This document shows positions 47,774 to 59,934 of a stretch of DNA of 64,000 nucleotides, one piece after another (position 1 is the first letter of the stretch; every line of letters starts with the position of its first letter). The notes under the pieces were generated by a model. That model searched no databases. It worked only from the letters and a program-made list of their open reading frames with translations, and was not told where the DNA came from. Location of the stretch: the NCBI GenBank assembly GCA_019321725.1, contig CM033108.1, forward strand, positions 17,373,799 to 17,437,798. The letters are read 5' to 3'. Both the position numbers and the translations under genes were made by a program. Origin of the DNA: Paulownia fortunei (lineage: Eukaryota > Streptophyta > Magnoliopsida > Lamiales > Paulowniaceae).

Positions 47774-48495
47774 ATGGCAAAAAATCCACTTGCATTCATC
47801 TTGGACACCAACAAACTCACTGGTCCTAAATTTGTTGATTGGATAAGGAACCTTTAGATTCTAAAAAAGAGGAGCTTGTTGAACATCGTAAACAACTTAA
47901 CGACAATGTGCAAGCTAAGTGTTATATGTTAGCATTTATGTTAAATGAACTTTAGAGACAACATGTGGCACATGCTGCCAATATCCTGCTTCACTTACAA
48001 GAGTTGTATGATAAACCCACAAGGCAAGTGAGGTACTTTGTCTCAAAAGAGCTTTTCAGATACCATATGACTGAGGACCTTTCGGTTCATGAACATGGAC
48101 TGAATATAATTGGCCTTATTGAAAAGCTTGAATCCTTGGGAGTCATTATAGATAATGAACTCTAATTAGATTTGGATCTATAGTCTCTATCGTATTCTTT
48201 TGTCTCTTTCAGGTTAACTTCAACTTGTATAAGATGGACTAGTCTCTCTAAGTTAGTCAACATGTTGAAGATAGTTGAGTCCACCATGAAAAGGATAAGC
48301 TTGTCTATCATGCTTATTAGATTTTCATCCCATTTGAAGACTACCAAATCTAAGAAAGAGAAGCAAAAGCATTCCCAAACAAGAACAAAAAGCTGAAGAC
48401 AGATAGTGGAGTTAAAAAGGGTCCAAAAGCCAATGACAATTGCAACTATTGCGGCAAGTTGGGCCATTGGAGGAGAAACTACAAAGAGTAGCTTA
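47774..48495 (+). pseudogene. Copia gag remnant (element C3)
   Basis: The ATG at 47774 opens MAKNPLAFILDTNKLTGPKF and continues VDWIRNL before a stop. Frameshifted parts include the 47965-48165 frame (AHAANILLHLQELYD, FRYHMTEDLSVHEHGLN). The CCHC zinc knuckle near 48440 reads CNYCGKLGHWRRNY, with the final Cys changed to Tyr. Several frameshifts separate the parts, and a deletion removes residues present in C1 gag between 47855 and 47875. Confidence 0.75.
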
Positions 48496-48539
48496 CATCA
48501 TGCTAGAAAGGTTTTGGTATGTTCTTGGTTGAAGTTTAC

Positions 48540-50488
48540 CTTTCGGTTAATGATGCTTCTTGAGTATTAGATACTGATTGTGGATCTTATCTATGTAAAA
48601 TTTACTAGTGATGACAAGAAGCAAGGAGTTGAGTAAAGGAGAGACTACCTTTCGGATGGGGAATGGAGCAAAAGTTGCTACATTTTCCATAAGGACTATC
48701 CACTTAGCATTGGACTGTAGAAATATAATATTTTCAAAATAATTATCTTTATGTTCCCCAGTTAATAAAGACATTGTCTTTATTTCTATTTTAGATAGAG
48801 AGAGTTTAAGTTTCCTAATAAAAGATGGAGGTTGTTCCATTTACCTTGATTCTTTTTTATATATGTGTGAATGTTGACACGAATGATTTATATATTATTC
48901 AACCCCAAAATTCCATCTTACATATTCAACAAAGTAACAAATGAAAGTTTGATAATCAAACTTTGACATAAATATAACATGCTAAATTAGGCCATATCTT
49001 TGATAAGAGAGTTCACAAGATGGCACAACTTCTTGACCATACGGACAAAGAAGAACTGCCAACATGTGAAACTTATCTTAAGAAAAGATGACCAAATCTC
49101 ATTTATTGAACAAGTGGAATGAGCTAATGACATACTAGATTTGATCCACTCAGATATATGTGGACCATTAATTGTTAGTAGAAGAGGAAACTATTCTTAC
49201 TTCATTACCTTTATCGATGATTATTCTAGGCATAGGTATGTGTATCTCATGAGATATAAGTTTGCAGCCTTTGAAAAGTTCAAAGAATTTAGGCATGAGG
49301 TAGAGAAGCAAACTTGATGAAGTATCAAGACTCTTTTATCTGGTTGAGGAGGGGGAAACTTTAGTAGTAAGTTCGTTGATTATCTTTGAGAGAATGGGAT
49401 TCTCTCCCAGTGGACTCCGCTTGGGATGCCTTAACTTAATGGGGTAGCTAAGCAAAGAAATCAAACATTGTTTGATATGGTTCGATCCATGATGAGTTGT
49501 ATTGAGCTTCTTTCTTCATTCTGGGGCTATACCTAGTAACGACAACATTCTTGATCAATAGAGTGCCATCAAAGTCGATGCCCAAAGTACTATATGAGAT
49601 GTGGTATGACAAAAGGCCATTTTAAAAATACCTTAGGGTATGGCGATGCTATGCTTATATGAAATAGTAAGTGAGAGATAAGTTGGGTGCGAGATTTATC
49701 TTGTGTAAGTTTGTGGGATACCCAGAGAAATCCATTAGGTACTACTTCTATGACCCCTCAAAACAAAAGGTGTTTGTTTTGACGAATGACATTTTCTTAG
49801 AGAAGGAATTTCTATTAGATAGAAATGGCAAGGTCATGGAGGTTGAAGAAATTCAAGAGCCACAAACACTTCCACAAGAGGCAGTAGTAGCTAAAACCTT
49901 AACTTCTAATACTTCAAGTACACAACCACTAAGGAGATCTTGAAGGATCTTAGGGTAGCCTAAAAGGTATGGCCTTTTGTTAAACAATAATAAAGAGGAT
50001 GTTCTTTTAGATTTTGATCTGAGGAGCTATGGTGATGTGATGTCTGACATTGATTTGGGAAAATGGCAAGAAGCCATACAGTCCAAAATAGACTTCAAGT
50101 ACTCCAACAAGGTTTGGATGTTGGTAGATCCACCAGAGGGAATTACAAACAAAAAATTAGAGTAGATGGGGTGATTATAACCTATAATACTAGGCTGATT
50201 ATGAAGGGCTATACTCAAAAGCAAGGGATTGACTATGAGGAAACCTTCTCAATAGTTGGAACATCCCATTCGGAAAGCCAATCAAATGATTTGGTTTTCT
50301 GAAGAATGTGGATGATCTATGTGTGTACAAGAAGGTTAGTGGAAGCACGGTGACATTTTTGGTTTTATACATTGATGACTTTCTACTCATTGGGAATGAT
50401 GAAGAAATGTTTCAATCAATTAAGGCTTGGTTGTCCACACAGTTCTCCATGAAAGATTTGGGGATGCATCATTTGTATTTGAGATATT
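48540..50488 (+). pseudogene. Copia PR-IN-RT remnant (element C3), 3'-truncated
   Basis: Protease near 48565 reads VLDTDCGSYLC-like, with the D-T-G Gly lost. Integrase: LIHSDICGPL with the first Asp present (~49145), YFITFIDDYSRHRYVYLMRY, then a damaged second-Asp region (LSG*GGN) and NGVAKQRNQTLFDMVRSMMS. RT from 49970: FDLRSYGDVMSDIDLGKWQE, KIRVDG, GYTQKQGIDYEETFS, then a direct jump at ~50275 into the later block DDLCVYKKVSGS and VLYIDDFLLIGND. About 80 residues of the RT palm are deleted. The frame ends at FSMKDLG near 50465, beside an inverted LTR. Confidence 0.8.
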
Positions 50489-51938
50489 AAACCTATCCCA
50501 TAAATTCAATCTTGATATCTTATATCAATTTAAATAAGAAAAACTATTTTTCCTATTTAATTTAATTCTTCTAATATTCCAAGTGGGCTTGTACTAATGA
50601 GCCACATTTTTAAGTTGGACTTGGACTTCACCAAGCACATTAACTAATCAAATTAATTAATTAGCCCAAGTTCGTTTGATTGATCCAATCAATTAATTAA
50701 TTCACTTTAAATTGGATTCCCAGTTTTATTGGATTCAATTAAATAATCTTATTATTTAATTGGATAAATAACTCTACTACATTGAATTAATTTAATTTTT
50801 AATTAATTAATTCAATTAATTAATTATATCCAACTCTTTAAATTAATTTTAGAATAGAGATTATTCATTCTGAATTATGTATGACCCTTTTAGGTTTACT
50901 GCTAAGCTAATAGTGAGCTTGCAATATTTGTAACTTATGAATAATAATTATTCCAATAAAATTAATCTAATTAATTAATCCGCTTGGAATTAACTCTTTA
51001 AAACCAAGAACTTCACTATCCAAGAAAACACCTAGCAAATAATCATGGCAAACTAGTCTTATGTAAAATAGCAAGTGATCTATTACAATTACGAATACCA
51101 TGCACTTAAGTTCCTTTCATCAACTAATCTCCCGATTGAGTTTAAGGTATGGATAAAAGTTGAAATCCTAATCGACTCAATAACTATGATTCCATTTCAA
51201 ATTCTAGTTACTCTAGATAAATTATCAAAACCCTTTTTTGACATTCATCATACCTTAACTAAGGATTTTAGAGTTACGAACTATGAAAACATAGGAGATT
51301 CATTTATTCTACTAGACAAGTAACAGATCCTCTATTGGCTACTCATTAACCTTCATATGTGTAGATACAATACCCAATGTAATCCCTTTGTGATTGTTAT
51401 ACAATCAGAGAATACACCAAAGTAAGACATGACACGCACAAGATTACTATGGTGCCTCAAGTTAAAAGACTAGTTGCGCACTATCATAACATAAAGATTA
51501 TTAATTCAACAAATGAATTTTTCAATTAAGAATTTCTGACAGGTTAGTTTAGTATACTTGTTCTCTAATAAGCACCCACATACATGCACTTGCGTCACTA
51601 TATTAACGCCTATAGAATGAGATGTTCTCCTCATATGAGCATGCATCACATGCGCAAGTCTATTAGGCTATTTGATGTCATATCTCAAAAAACTCCTGAC
51701 TCAGACTTATTTAAGACAAAATTCTTAAAGCATGTTCCATGATTGCCATCATATGCACGACCATACCTCGCAGCTATATTTGTTTAAGGACTTTATCTAA
51801 TGTGTAGAAAGAAAATATAAGACATAAGATAAAGAAAGTGCCTTTTATATTAATATGATTCCTAATAAGATCATTTTACAAAAAACATGAGCACAATACA
51901 CCAAATCTAATTGGGGCGCTAGGCATGCTTCTCTAACA
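50489..51938 (-). repeat. 3' LTR of copia element C4, partial
   Basis: Minus-oriented family LTR lacking its 3' ~700 bp (the TGTTGGGTTC end). The right end CTTCTCTAACA at 51938 is the true LTR start. It aligns with 16790-17872 and with 43680-45060. It joins the truncated RT of element C3 at about 50488 without a target-site duplication. Confidence 0.8.
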
Positions 51939-51953
51939 ATCTTCCACTTGCCC
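51939..51953 (-). other. Polypurine tract of copia element C4
   Basis: The minus strand reads GGGCAAGTGGAAGAT directly before TGTTAGAGAAGC, the LTR start. It is the best-preserved polypurine tract of the family in the window and overlaps the expected end of pol. Confidence 0.85.
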
Positions 51954-54285
51954 TAACTCTAATTGCCCATGTATCTGAGGCCTATCTTCTCAAGATGTAT
52001 GTCGAATTCCTTCTGTACTAAAGGCTTAGTTAGTAGGTCTGCTACATGTTCTGCTGAAGTAACTGGATCCAGAACAACATCAGCTTGACTATTGATCTCT
52101 CTAATCAAGTGATATCATCTCATTATGTGCTTGGATCTTTGATGAGATCATGGCTTCTTTGCTTGCGCAATGGCCCCATTATTATCACAGTAAATCATCA
52201 ATGGATCAATAATAGATGGAACTACACCCAACCCTTGAATGAAGTTTCTTATCCAAACAACTTCTTTTGCTGCATCTGATGCATCAATATATTCAGTTTC
52301 GATGGTAAAGTCTGCAATCGTTTCTTACTTGGAACTTTTCCAACTTATTAAACCACCATTCAGGGTGAATATATATCTAGACATAGACTTCGACTTATCT
52401 ATATTAGACTAAAAACTAAAGTTGTATATCCCTCTAGTTTTAGTTCTCCATTGTCATATATCAAAATGATATCCTTAGTCCTTCTCAATTATTAAGGATC
52501 ATCTTAACGACTTTTCATTATTCTTCCCCTGGATTGGACTGATATCTGCTCGTGACACTCAGAGCATGTATAATATCAGGCCATGTACACAATATTACAT
52601 ACATTATGCTCTCTATTGTGGACGCATATGGTGTGCAAGTCATCATTTCTCTCTTTAGGTGTCTTGGAAGACAGAGCCTTAGAGAGTGAAACTCCATGAC
52701 TCATAGGCAGAAATCCTCGTTTGGATTCCTCCACGCTAAATTCTTTTAAAGCTTTGTCTATGTACATAGATTGGGATTGTCTAATCATCCTTCGAGATCT
52801 ATCTCTTTAGAACTTTATCCCTAGGACAAAAAATACATCTCCCAAGTCCTTTATGGAAAATTATTTAGATAACTAAGTTCTCATTGACCGCAACATCCCT
52901 ACATCATTTCTAATGAGTAGAATGTCATGAACGTAGAGCACAACAAATGTAACTGCAATCCTACTAACGTTCTTGTAGACACATGGTTCATCTAGGTTCT
53001 TATGAAAATTAAACGTTTTGATTATTTCATCAAATCAGATGTCCTAACTCCTTGAAGCCTATTTGAGTCCATAAATAGATCTCTAAAGCTTGCAAACCTT
53101 TTGCTTGCTTTTGATGGATATGAAGCCTTTTGGCTTCTTCATATAAATCTCTTCCTTAATGTTTCCATTAAGGAGCATGGTCTTTACATCTATTTGCCAT
53201 ATCTCATAGTCATAATATGTAGATATGACTAGAAAAATTCAGATGGATTTAAGTATTACCACTAGTGAAAAGGTTTCCTCATAATCAATCCCTTACTTCT
53301 GAGTAGAACTTTTTGTAACTAGACGTGATTTATAGGTCTTTACTCTCCATCTACTCCAAGCTTCCACTTGTAGACCTATTTGCAACCAATGGGAATAGTT
53401 CTCTGTGATGGGTCCACCAAAGTCCATACCTTATTGGAGTACATAGAGTCCATCTCGAATTGCATAGCTTCTTGCCACTTCTCCAAGTCGCTGTTAGACA
53501 TTGCCTCTCCATAGCTTCTTAGATCATTATCCAAGGAAAGTCCGTCTTCTTTGTTCTTTAACAAAAAGATATACCTTTTAGGTACCCTTGAGAGCCTTTT
53601 GGATCTTCGAAGAGGTTGTGTCTCAAAGGGCCCAGCATCAACTGGTGGTGTAATCTACTGCAACATTTAGGACGTTCTGATGTTCTTGAACTTTTTCAAG
53701 TTCCACGGCTTTGCCACTTCTCTCTAGTAGAAAATTTTCTTAAAGAAAGATGGCATTCCTCGAAACAAACACTTTTATTCTGAGGCATTGTAGAAATAGT
53801 ATCCAATATACTACTTTGGATGCCCCACAAACTTGCATAAGATATATCTTATATCCAACTTATCTCCCACTTGTTGTTGCACACCCGCAGCACACCCTCA
53901 TACCCTAAGGTATTTATAGAAGGTATCTTATCACACCACATTTCATATGGTGTTTTGACATGACTTTAGATGGCACCCTATTTTATAGGTATGCCACCAT
54001 TTCCAAGGCATAGCCTTAGAATGAAAAAGATAATATACTAAAACTCATCATTGATTGAACCATGTCTAACAAGGTTTGATTTCTACACTCCGCAACTCTA
54101 TTAAGTTGTAGAGTAGTAGAAGGGGTCTAATGTAAGAGAATCTCATTCTCTTTTAGATAATCTAAAAACTCTGTGCATAAATATTTACCTCATCGATCAA
54201 ATCAAAAAGTCTTTATACTTAAGTCTTTATATTTATTTCTGAATTCTTTAAACTTTTCGAAGACTTTAGACTTGTACTAAACTTC
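51945..54285 (-). pseudogene. Copia IN-RT-RNase H remnant (element C4)
   Basis: Minus strand, from integrase KVFEKFKEFRN (~54260), FLDYLKENEILL, NRVAECRNQTLLDMVQSMMS (~54050), through the linker and RT (VKTMLLNGNIKEEIYM near 53180; FVVLYVHDILLI near 52940, so YVDD reads YVHD), RMIRQSQSMYIDKALKEFS (52788-52700), to RNase H (GGLISWKSSK-like, EYIDASDAAKEVVW, near 52250-52340). It is more decayed than C2: stops occur every 20-50 codons. The 5' part of the element (LTR, gag, PR, start of IN) is missing, and an L1 fragment adjoins at 54286. Confidence 0.8.
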
Positions 54286-55078
54286 ATTAGTCCCATAAAA
54301 ACCTCAGGAGCCTCCTAATTTATCTTAATAGTTGGCCAACAGTTACTATGTTGAAGCCATATTGATTGAAATCTTAAAGTGGAAGAGCCCTTCCTTATAT
54401 TATAATCCGAGGTCCCAGATAACGGGTAATAATCCAAACCAGTATGAGGTAACTATTGCACTTTAGTAGATGAATACACGTCACTCCATTCAGCTGAAAT
54501 AAGGATTCTATCAAGACATTCCCAAAGATTGTTATCTATCCAAGTGAATGGAGAACCCTCGAATCCTGCATTATTAAGTTTGCAATCTAAAATAGCCTCA
54601 CCAAATTCTTCCACCTAATGAAGTTTAGATATCACCCCACTTTTTTGTTCATTTAGATTAATAGTAACATTAAAATCTCTGCCAACAATCCGAGGAGATG
54701 CTAAAACACAAGCATAGAGGCTATTCCAGAGATCACGTCTCTCCAGCTTTGTACATTTTGCATACACAAAGGTTATAAAAAATTATTCCCGTTCTGTAGA
54801 TCCTAGAAACCACAATGAAGAAATTGTTCATGGTCAAGAATTACTGAACCATTCAATTCCCTATTCAAAAAATACCAATTTTTAATAGAAATATTGGAGA
54901 TAACTGTATCAAATCTAAATTTGTGTAACACCTTGATTTGCAGCATTTCATGTCTCACTATGTTCAAGTAACACAAGAATATCAAATTTCAATTCAAGTC
55001 TATGAACAATATTTTGTAAGGCATCATCGCCCACTCCTCTTATATGCTATAACACTTTTAACATATGAAATAGAGTAA
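54286..55078 (-). pseudogene. L1-type LINE ORF2, apurinic-like endonuclease domain
   Basis: Reading minus from 55078: RGVGDDALQNIVHRLELKF, DILVLLEHSET, FVYAKCTKLERRDLWNSL, VGRDFNVTI (normally GGDFNV), EFGEAILDCKLNNAGFEGSP, FTWIDNNLWECLDRILI and STLRFQSIWLQHSN. These are the ordered motifs of the plant L1 endonuclease that nicks target DNA. Stops replace Trp, Gln or Arg at several places, for example before NAANQGVTQI. Reverse transcriptase is absent because the copy ends at about 54286 next to copia C4. LINE copies usually lose their 5' ends, so a piece holding only the 5' end implies a later deletion or insertion. Confidence 0.8.
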
Positions 55079-55103
55079 AAAAAAATCAGGAATTACCAAC
55101 TTA

Positions 55104-55115
55104 GCTCTGATACCA
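55104..55115 (-). other. Primer-binding site (iMet type) next to LTR 55117-56439
   Basis: gctctgatacca is the exact complement of TGGTATCAGAGC. It lies one base from the putative LTR end (tgacggg), so in minus orientation the LTR at 55117 had a 5' LTR role. The internal region that should follow is replaced by the LINE. Confidence 0.7.
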
Positions 55116-55116
55116 T

Positions 55117-56439
55117 TGACGGGAAATTAAACCAAAATAATTAAGGTGAGTTTAAGAAAACTTACCAAAATTCGGATATTTTTGCCAAGGTTCATCTAAA
55201 CTTAATCACAACGAAAAGGTTTTTATCCACAATCCAAATGCTTTCTCAAGTGGTGGTGTTGTTCAAATCTTGATCACAAATTTACCCAAAATTATGGCTT
55301 CAATTTCTTCTAAAAATTTTCATAATCTCAGCTTTTTTTCTCTATTTTTCTCTTACGTTATATTCAAAGAGTGTAGTTTTCTCCACATTTCAAAGTGAGA
55401 GAAAATATGAGGAGAAGTTAATGTGGTTGTGCCTGTTTTTTTTACTACTTAAAATCACTCCCACCAAAATTCAACTTCAAACTACTTGGGTCGAGTCAAC
55501 CCTCATGGGCGACCCATTAACCTAATTTAATATTTTTTACTTCTCCCACTCATACATAAGGACTCGACCTTTGTCTATTGATCATAATTATACACCACTA
55601 ATTTCATACAAGCAAATGGATCATGTGACCAGTGAGTATTTTAACAATATCTTAATGTCATACACTGGTTAAGGATATATAACAACTCAATTTCTCACAA
55701 ACACAAGGATAAAATATGTCGCTATACCCCAAACTTCTTTGCTACACCAATCAAAGTATCTCTGATCCCTCATATAATATAAAAGCATACTTGATCTCAA
55801 TATCATATCATGTATTCACAATTATATCCCAAATATCGAAATTTGACATAATTGTCTGGCCAGTAATTGCATATTAGGTGTTAGCCATAGAAAGTCTTCC
55901 TTACCTACTAGGATCTCTCAACTTAAAAAAAAGTTGCTTTCCTAGACAAGTCTCATTTACCGAATTATCCATAGCTATTGGGAGCATGCTAAAGTAGCAA
56001 CACTATATTAAAGTTTTGAGAAATAATTGAAATTCACAAGGGTATACAATATACAAACCTCTAGGTCTCACATAATGAGGAAGAAGGATCTTTTCACTCA
56101 TTACCCAATGGCCAGGCACATATGGTATGAAACAAGTGATATGGTGCTTCCTTCTTTCTTAGAAGTGTATGTAATCTTTTCAAAAATAATGCACCATACA
56201 AATCTTGGTCCAAATATACCCTGACACTTAACCTGAGTTTTCTTCTTTTTTATCCTCAACAAATTACTAATACCAAGAAAAATAATGGATAGTGGGAATC
56301 CATTTCGATTACTCAAATTCATAAGAGTAATCTCATATTGATCATTTTTCAAGGCGACATCTTCTTTATAATTTTATACACAATAAAATCATAAATATCT
56401 CATCTCTGCATGCAACTCAACATCAGAGATGATTGCTCA
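55117..56439 (-). repeat. Putative copia LTR between PBS and RNase H
   Basis: Bounded by tgacggg (complement of an end CCCGTCA) next to a primer-binding site, and by gattgctca (complement of a start TGAGCAATC) near a purine-rich stretch at 56447-56462. About 1.3 kb, non-coding; the frames at 56027-56352 are antiparallel and without domain. Being flanked by RNase H on one side and a primer-binding site on the other would fit a shared LTR in a tandem LTR-internal-LTR-internal arrangement. The right boundary is tentative. Confidence 0.5.
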
Positions 56440-56569
56440 TGTGAGAGAGCTAATCTCTACTTGTTTGACATACCTAGACATTGAATGTATACCATCATAA
56501 ATATATACACACACATAATATTAAAATATCTTAAACTTATGAGCTTGACTACATGAATATTCTAAAATT

Positions 56570-57150
56570 CAAAGAGATCGTATTCTATGAATTTCTAGAG
56601 ATTTGACATGGCCCACAAATACATCTCTAGGTAATGGCTAAGTTGGTAGCTACTATAAAATGTGTAGACATACTTATTTCATTACAATGATATCTCTCAT
56701 AAAATTATAGTGTGTGTTTGGTTTTGATGCGTTAGGGTCTTTAGTATTGTAAGCAATAGCTGATCGATTGTCTCAATATATTATCAAAGCTCCCACATAA
56801 CTGCTTACAACTCCCAGATGGTATAAAAACTACTTAACCAAACATATCATACTACAAATATATATGCTATAAGTTATACTCAAACTGTGCATAATATTAC
56901 ACATATTTGCTTCTTGCTCCTCCAAGAGCTAGCATATTTGCCAAATAAGAAAACAAATTTGGAGGTAGATTTAAACTCATCAAAATCACCTCCTTAATCA
57001 GTATATCTATATTCTCTCAATCATAAATAAGACTTTCCTTCATACCAAAAGGAAGTCATCTGCAGTTTTCATAAAGTATCCAACATTCTTATTATTTTTA
57101 TGCAATGCCACTTATTAGAATTGGATTGATACTTTCTAACCTATGCATAA
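56570..57150 (-). pseudogene. Copia RNase H remnant, second copia family
   Basis: Minus strand across frames: VYEGKSYL, GYTDTD, GGDFDEFKSTSKFVFLFG and SSWRSKKQ near 57030-56920, then after decayed sequence DNILRQSIS, an H-x-K-x-K-H-T-like helix, and at the end DVFVGHVKSLEIHRI near 56600. This is the RNase H and C-terminal tail of a copia polyprotein with typical GYTDADYGGD and ARDVFxxHVxxLGLHR motifs. It is distinct from elements C1-C4, whose equivalent reads [17 protein letters not shown] and upstream domains are missing beyond about 57150. Confidence 0.65.
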
Positions 57151-57648
57151 CAAATATTTGCAGCAATTATACGCCACAATGCACATCAAGCTCCAAACAA
57201 TAATCATTAGATATAGTGGTCTAAACACTTTTCTTGGAGTCTTAGGACACATTTTAAGATTGAAATTTCATTACATAGGAGTATTTATGAGCTTAAAGGT
57301 CTCCATTATAAATCAGTCTTAAATTCTATAATTATGACTCTTAGCACAAAGTAAGATGCCGTTTGAACAATTTTCATGGGTTTTAACACAGAGTATTGAC
57401 TTTTACTCATCATATCCTCTAACTTATAAGCTAAAGAGTAATGCCCAATTCTCTCCTACATAGCCAATAATAAGCATTTTGCATGAATATGCATCTAATC
57501 ACTGTGTATTATTGAATTATAGCATACAAAATAGCATGATTGCATGAACTTGAATAATTATTACTATATTCCCTAGTTATGCTTTAACATGCATTAGTAC
57601 ATGAAATATGACATCAAACTTTTGTTTCTTGATTTAACATATTCCTTA
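57151..57648. other. Non-coding stretch, no gene seen
   Basis: AT-rich sequence between the copia RNase H remnant and the presumed start of the chromovirus LTR. No open frame or repeat end is supported. Confidence 0.35.
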
Positions 57649-59731
57649 AGTGCCTTTTCGCAGTGAAAAACTCGGTATCTCGGTTAAGAAAGATTGATAT
57701 ATTGAATGGCCATGAAATGAATTATTTGTATTGCTCCATACTAGTTATATGTTAAAGTTATTAATTACCTAAATATTTACTTGAAATATGTTACATTTGG
57801 CTAAAAACTAAAAGTATGCAAAATGGTGCAATTTGATTTGTTGGTTGACTAGGTTGCATAAAACCATTCTAAACCACATTGCACTTGATTATAACACCAA
57901 AGCATCAATTTTTGTCATCTCCTTAACCCATTAATATGGCTTTTGGCATGAAAAGACACCAAGCATGATGCAACCAATCATCACCCTCCACTTACCTCTC
58001 TTTGAAAGGTCAAAAAAATTATTTTCATCTATATTTCTTGTGGAAGCACCTCAAAAATGACCAGCCCTTATTCTCCTAAGTTTCTCCCAAATTTCTACAC
58101 TCTCATACTCCCAAAAATTGAATTCAATCTATAGGAATCCATAGAACACAAACTAGAATAAGTTTCCACCATTTTAAGCTTGAAAACCATTATTTTGAAG
58201 CTTAATTTCAACTTAATCAAGGTATATTCTTTTTCAATGTTCTTATGATGAAATTGTAGTATCTTGGATGGTTACATGGTTTAGTATGTTTTTGTATGAT
58301 TGAAAACTTAAGTAAGTTACACTTGAAGCAAAAAAAAAAAAAAAAACCAAGCTAGTTAAGCTAATTTTTAGCAAAATTGATAGTCTCGTGAAATTGTTTA
58401 ATTTACTTGTTTCTATTGTTTTGTAATGCTTATATTGTGTTTGGAAGTTTCTTTGAATGATTGAAAATAATAACAATTAGTTTGCCTAATTGAAGGGTAT
58501 AATCAATTTAAGTTAGAACCGAATTTACGTCATGTTAATTTGGATTGTGTGTATGTTTGAGGGGCTATCCTAATAATTATGTTTGAACTATTGATTTTTT
58601 ACTGGCTGCCCTAATGTTTAATGTCTTGAATTAGTAGTAAAATATGGAGTATGCATTGTTTTTATGGTTATGTAATTGATATAAATTATTTACAAAAGAT
58701 TGAAAAGTGTATATGAACTTTAACTAGAATAGACTAAATGATTTATAAAAAGGATATTAAATGATACATGATTTGATTATGTTAGGCCTTTAACACATTC
58801 TATCTTCCAAAGAGATTGGTCTTTTCACTTGCTATAAAGTGGACTTGAAGTAAGTTGAAGTTTTCATTTGCTGTATCACAAAAATCATATAATATTGTTC
58901 ATGTTTTAATGTGATTGTTAGTATTTGACAAATGATGTAATGTTTGATATTTATGGTTCATAAAGTATGACACTATTAAGAATATAATGAGGTTTTTAAA
59001 AAAGAAAGTATGGTACTTGATTGATGGTCGGGTAGACAAGGGACGTGGGAAGGACCAGCGGACCCAACAAATAGTGGCAATACTTGGGGTTGAAAATCGA
59101 TATAAAAAGCCACAATGAATGAGATAGAATATGACTAATACCTGAGGTTGAAAGACCAAGTATGGAAATCCCGTATTAGTTCTCTTATTGGCCAATCATT
59201 ATGAACAGGTTCCGAAAATTATGATATATCGGTATTAGTTAGGTACCACACTTCAAGGGCCCTAAAGAATGATTTATGAATGAAAGTTATTAAATAGAAT
59301 ATTGCATTTAATGATTTATGAGATATGCATATATGTTATTTGTTATTGCATCAATTTCATCTTACTGAGCTTTTAGCTCATTAGATTCATGTGATGCTGG
59401 TGAAAATGTATAGGTTTAGAGGTTGACTGAGTCTCTAGAGCGGCAGGACAGATATTTGTTCATATACCATGCTTCGACCTGTTTTGTAGTTTATTTTGAA
59501 AACTCTATTTTGTTTTTAAATAAGCCACTCTGTTATGGTTTTGTAAACATATGTACTTAGTTTTGATATATATATATGTTGTGCTTAAAATAATTCAAGT
59601 TCTTTCTCTTATAGCTAAAAAAAGAGAACTTTTATTAAAAACCATAACTCTAGTAATGATGAAAAATTAATATTTTTTAACTTACTATATCAGCTTGTTT
59701 AGACTCTACAGTTAGGTTAAGGGGTGTTACA
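57649..59731 (+). repeat. 5' LTR of Tekay/Del-like chromovirus (start approximate)
   Basis: The end aaggggtgttaca at 59731 is firm because the primer-binding site follows six bases later. The start is inferred near tgccttttcgcagtgaaaaactcggt, a kind of opening seen in related chromovirus LTRs; the 3' LTR lies outside the window, so it cannot be checked here. A poly-A run (17-18 A) lies at 58331-58347. Open frames within it (58243-58476, 58899-59195 on the minus strand) lack domains. Confidence 0.6.
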
Positions 59732-59736
59732 GTTTG

Positions 59737-59748
59737 TGGTATCAAAGC
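59737..59748 (+). other. Primer-binding site of the chromovirus
   Basis: tggtatcaaagc matches the iMet site TGGTATCAGAGC with one G-to-A change, five bases after the LTR end. Confidence 0.8.
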
Positions 59749-59934
59749 GGAGGTTTAATTGTTCCTGTAGATAGAAGAAGGCATATGAACACATCCTGGA
59801 TGGAAAACTCGGTCAACTACTTATTTATTTGCTTTTATGTTTATTTGATTATATTTTATTCCATGTTACTATCATGATTATGCATTTATTATTGGCTAAT
59901 GAATGGAATGAGATTGGGTAATACATATTAGGTC

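Noticed and set aside
46801..50488. Simple inversion of half of one copia element (C2 plus C3)
   Set aside because: Both halves contain the same RT N-terminal region, so inverting C3 would leave a duplicated segment; two separate copies are needed.
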